Positions 16,869 to 19,764 of a stretch of 19,764 nt of DNA are shown in pieces. The notes beneath the pieces are model-generated. The model was not told the DNA's origin. It saw nothing but the letters and a program-made list of their open reading frames with translations, and searched no databases. This DNA comes from Hamiltosporidium magnivora (Eukaryota; Microsporidia; Dubosqiidae), in contig PITI01000136.1 in assembly GCA_004325065.1 (NCBI GenBank), positions 1-19,764 on the forward strand, in the 5' to 3' direction. Position 1 is the first letter of the stretch. Every line of letters starts with the position of its first letter. A program made the position numbers and the translations under genes.

Positions 16869-19611
16869 ACCTGGATCATTAATGTTATAAAAACAATTAC
16901 TAGCAATATTAGTTATATCCTATTCCTTTTTATTCAAGCTTAATTAGATTTTCTTATGCACACAACACCTAGTATAAACCTTTTGCTTTCATTCGCAGGT
17001 AATATTTTGGTTACAAATTTTAGATTTAAAAGATTTATGTCGGCTTAAATTTCGCACCAGCTTATATTTAAAATAATATTATCATTATATAATAATTTTG
17101 TCGTTTCAAAATGATTTGGAATTGTATTATAAAATCTCGATTACTGTGTAAAAATTATAGAAGGAATATGTCAGATTCCTATCTTTATTGCTATTATAAT
17201 TAGATTAGTAAAAGGCTATGTATTAAATTGCTATTTAATTTTAAATAATATAGTCAATTAGAGTTAAAAATATATATACATCATTTGTTTTTTATCTAAG
17301 TCGTAATTAGAGGTTTTTTAACTGAACTTAGCTCACATTTTTTCAATAGATCTATTTTATAATTCTAGATTTAAATTTTAATATCTAGGATTTTATTTTC
17401 TGCATATATATTTTCTTTTGATATTTCAGAACAGTCTTGGAAGATACACTGAATTTTTCTATTGTATGACAAATGAATATAATTTTATTTTAGTCCACTG
17501 TTAAGATGCTAAAGTGTCTCTAATCTCAATTATGTTTGATAGAGCAATAATATATATTGTGTGAGAAGAAATAGAATTATTTGTAATAATATTTATAAAA
17601 TTGAATATTTGCTTAATATTTCAATGCTTATCTATTATAAATTATTATTTCTATAAAAGCGGCATGTTAAATACTTTGAAAATAGGTGTATTTGTAGATT
17701 GTGTTTAATAGACAGTTTGTATATTCACTGCGTATTTACAAATTATTTAGATTAGATGGTTCTCAGAAATTCGGCTGGTAAAATTTCATATTAAAATATC
17801 TATGTTATTTATTATGTTAAATGATGCTAATATTTCATTAGTGCTATGATTATTGTGCTTTTTTAGTTCCGTCTGTAGTGATTTAAATTTTTTCATCAAA
17901 TTTTAAATATGCTTTCTTAACATCATGCATATTTGTTTGATATAAAATATCTCAGTTTGTAAATATTTTTATTGAATAAGTTAATATTAAAGATAGTATT
18001 TTTGTACTTGTCAGATTTATGGCTAAGGTTTTTAGGTGATTTGTTTGAGAATCTTAGCAAAAATAATTTCAGAGTATAAATGATGATTTATTGCTTTACA
18101 TCTAAAATACACCTTAAATACATTTAAAGCATATTTCTTAAATTTATTCTTCGGAAAAACTGTTATAGATATGTGTTTTTTGGATAATTTTAGTATATTC
18201 TAACTGGTCATATCTTTAGTATCGATATGGTGATTATAAACGTGCTTAACGGCTAAGTTGATAGGCTTATTTCTAAAAAATTAATGGGATAAATGTATCA
18301 TGAAATTTTTTAATTTAATTCAAATTCGATAAATATCTTTGTTTGCCTTAAATATTTTAAAACCGCTTTTTAGCAATGGTTTTCCTGGGAACGCATTAGA
18401 ATGACTTGTCTTTACAAGCAAATTGTCAAATTGCTAATTATTTTCAGTCTTTTAAGATTATTTTCTTAATCATATTCTAGTAAACTAACTATTAGCGTTT
18501 ATTTTTGTAAATCTTGTTTTAAAGAAAACTCGACTGTTTCTAATTTTAATTCTTGACGTTACAATAGACTTAAAATAAAAGCTAATTTCTAATTTTAAAA
18601 TAATGATATCATTGTCAAAGAATAAAGTAGATGAGCCATTATCATTTAGATCATTTATTGTCTAAGGATTTTAATTTTTTTTAAGGTTAAAATAAATCCA
18701 GCTGTTAATGTTGAGATTGATAATATATCTTAGATGAAAAAAAAGGCTAAACTAAAACAAATTGGTTCATTTGTTTTGAAAACAATCTAATTAAAATAAC
18801 TTTTTCATAGGTATTGCAACTTCATAAATTTCATTAATACGAGTATTTTTTAGTATAATCAAATTTAATAGAAATAATGTCTAATTATTTAAATACTTTT
18901 GCAAGAATTCGTGTCATTCCTTTTTACGAAAAAAAAATGTCAAAATTTTCACATTGAGTTTCTAATATAGGATTTAAGAACTTGAAATTGCTTAATACAC
19001 AGTTTCAAAAAATAGACTTGCTAATATTAATATCCATAGTACAAATTTGGTTGTAATTGTTGTATTAAAATTTTTTTTCAGAAATTATTTCAATAAAATA
19101 TATTTAATTTTGAAGTACATTGATTTCTTTGTTAATAGATTAATGATTCTTTATTAGTCGTTTTCTTACGTGTAAAAATATAAATATATTGCGAACATTT
19201 ACGTTTTAAAATTCTTTTTGTTCTTTTCCGAAAACTTTATTGCTCGAAAAACTCACCATTTTCGTTCGTTGGCATAATGCCAGCAGAATAAAGTTTGGTT
19301 TCTAAAAGTTAAAAATTTGAAGGTTATTTGAATTAGAGCATGGTGCATGCAAAATAAAGCAAATGTATATATATGTGTAAATCATATTAGAAGCTAAATA
19401 TTATAATTATTTGCTGTTCAAAATTAGAATTCACAATATGTTAAAGGTTTTTATGGAAGCGTATGATTTTTCATATATTATTCACATCAAACTAATTTAA
19501 ATTATTTTATATCTATCAGTAAAAAAATTTTTTTTGAAAGCTGATTCTAATCTTATTAAATTAGTAAATATATTTTATTATTTGTTTTTAAAGATTTTAT
19601 AATTATTTAGA
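16869..19611. other. Long AT-rich stretch without genes
   Basis: About 2.7 kb of uniform AT-rich DNA. I see no ORF of note, no tandem array and no RNA gene. Brief less AT-rich spots (around 18375-18410 and 19240-19290) are too short to interpret. Confidence 0.6.
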
Positions 19612-19764
19612 AGTGGAGGGAGGATAACCACATAAAAAACTTTCTGCTTGGCAATGAGTGTGTGAAACTGGTGTGAGATCATTGTTTGGATTTTTGGCGG
19701 GAATAAAACCACACTACATCCTCGGTTGTTCATTGGGAGTTGTTATGAAGAGGAGAGGTCTAAG
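19612..19764 (+). repeat. Repeat-element copy 2: head only, continues past the window
   Basis: From AGTGGAGGG at 19612 to the last base this matches the reverse complement of 12685-12838 at about 85% identity, with three or so single-base gaps. Many of the differences are A/G or C/T transitions. The head begins at exactly the same base as copy 1, next to unrelated AT-rich flanks. The stem GCAATGA (19651-19657) with TCATTGT (19679-19685) is preserved with a final G-U pair. The body of the element should lie to the right of the window. Confidence 0.85.
19651..19685 (+). ncRNA. Conserved head stem in copy 2
   Basis: GCAATGA (19651-19657) pairs with TCATTGT (19679-19685) around a 21-base loop, the last pair being G-U. 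The equivalent stem occurs at the same place in copies 1 and 3. Confidence 0.5.

Noticed and set aside
1..19764. tRNA, rRNA, CRISPR array or replication origin
   Set aside because: I looked for cloverleaf-like blocks, regularly spaced direct repeats and clustered DnaA-like boxes and saw none that hold up.
1..19764. Circular contig closing through the repeat at its right end
   Set aside because: Joining the last base to the first does not continue the copy 1 sequence, which goes on with AAATAGCG after GGTCTAAG whereas the window begins GCTTTTTTT.

Overview
This 19.8 kb window looks like gene-poor, very AT-rich (roughly 78-80% A+T by eye) non-coding DNA from a eukaryotic nuclear genome, most likely an animal and possibly an arthropod. 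Three things point that way. There is no open reading frame longer than 76 codons on either strand. I see no tRNA, rRNA or operon structure. Near the left end there is an old retroposon with a tetranucleotide tail and diverged target-site duplications. I cannot name the species.

Left end (1-660): a minus-strand retroposon insertion occupies about 158-393. Its 3' end lies at the left, with an (ATTC)n tail, a terminal stem (GGCAATA/TATTGCC) and a GTCG...CGAC hairpin. It is flanked by imperfect 15-17 bp direct repeats at 141-157 and 394-408. The next 250 bases are mildly GC-richer and hold a 10-bp hairpin (445-466).

Middle (about 660-11570): almost uniform AT-rich sequence with no supportable gene. 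A few short, less AT-rich islands have protein-like composition (minus strand 1817-1921 and 9700-9810) but match nothing I recognise. Small structural curiosities are a 15-bp tandem duplication (7889-7921) and perfect or near-perfect hairpins at 6483-6502, 10946-10987 and 11869-11889.

Repeat family (11575-12838 and 19612-end): this is the most interesting part. Three copies of one unrecognised element share the same head, which begins AGTGGAGGGAGGATA in the two better copies. Copy 1 is on the minus strand (head at 12838, body to about 12200, about 45-48% GC). Copy 2 is on the plus strand from 19612 and runs off the window. Copy 3 is a decayed plus-strand head at 11575-11710. Copies 1 and 2 agree at about 85% over 153 bases. 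A 7-bp stem in the head is kept in all three, with a compensatory G-C to A-T change in copy 3 and a G-U pair in copy 2. Copy 1 carries at least six more local hairpins further along. Together these suggest a structured RNA, or a transposable element with a structured 5' region.

Right part (12839-19611): AT-rich again, with less AT-biased islands at 13180-13260 and 13341-13727 (several ORFs, all in one frame, interrupted only by TAA) and two more at 14630-14803 and 16782-16868. These could be exons, decayed gene fragments or chance. No pathway or operon can be assigned, and no gene is called with confidence.
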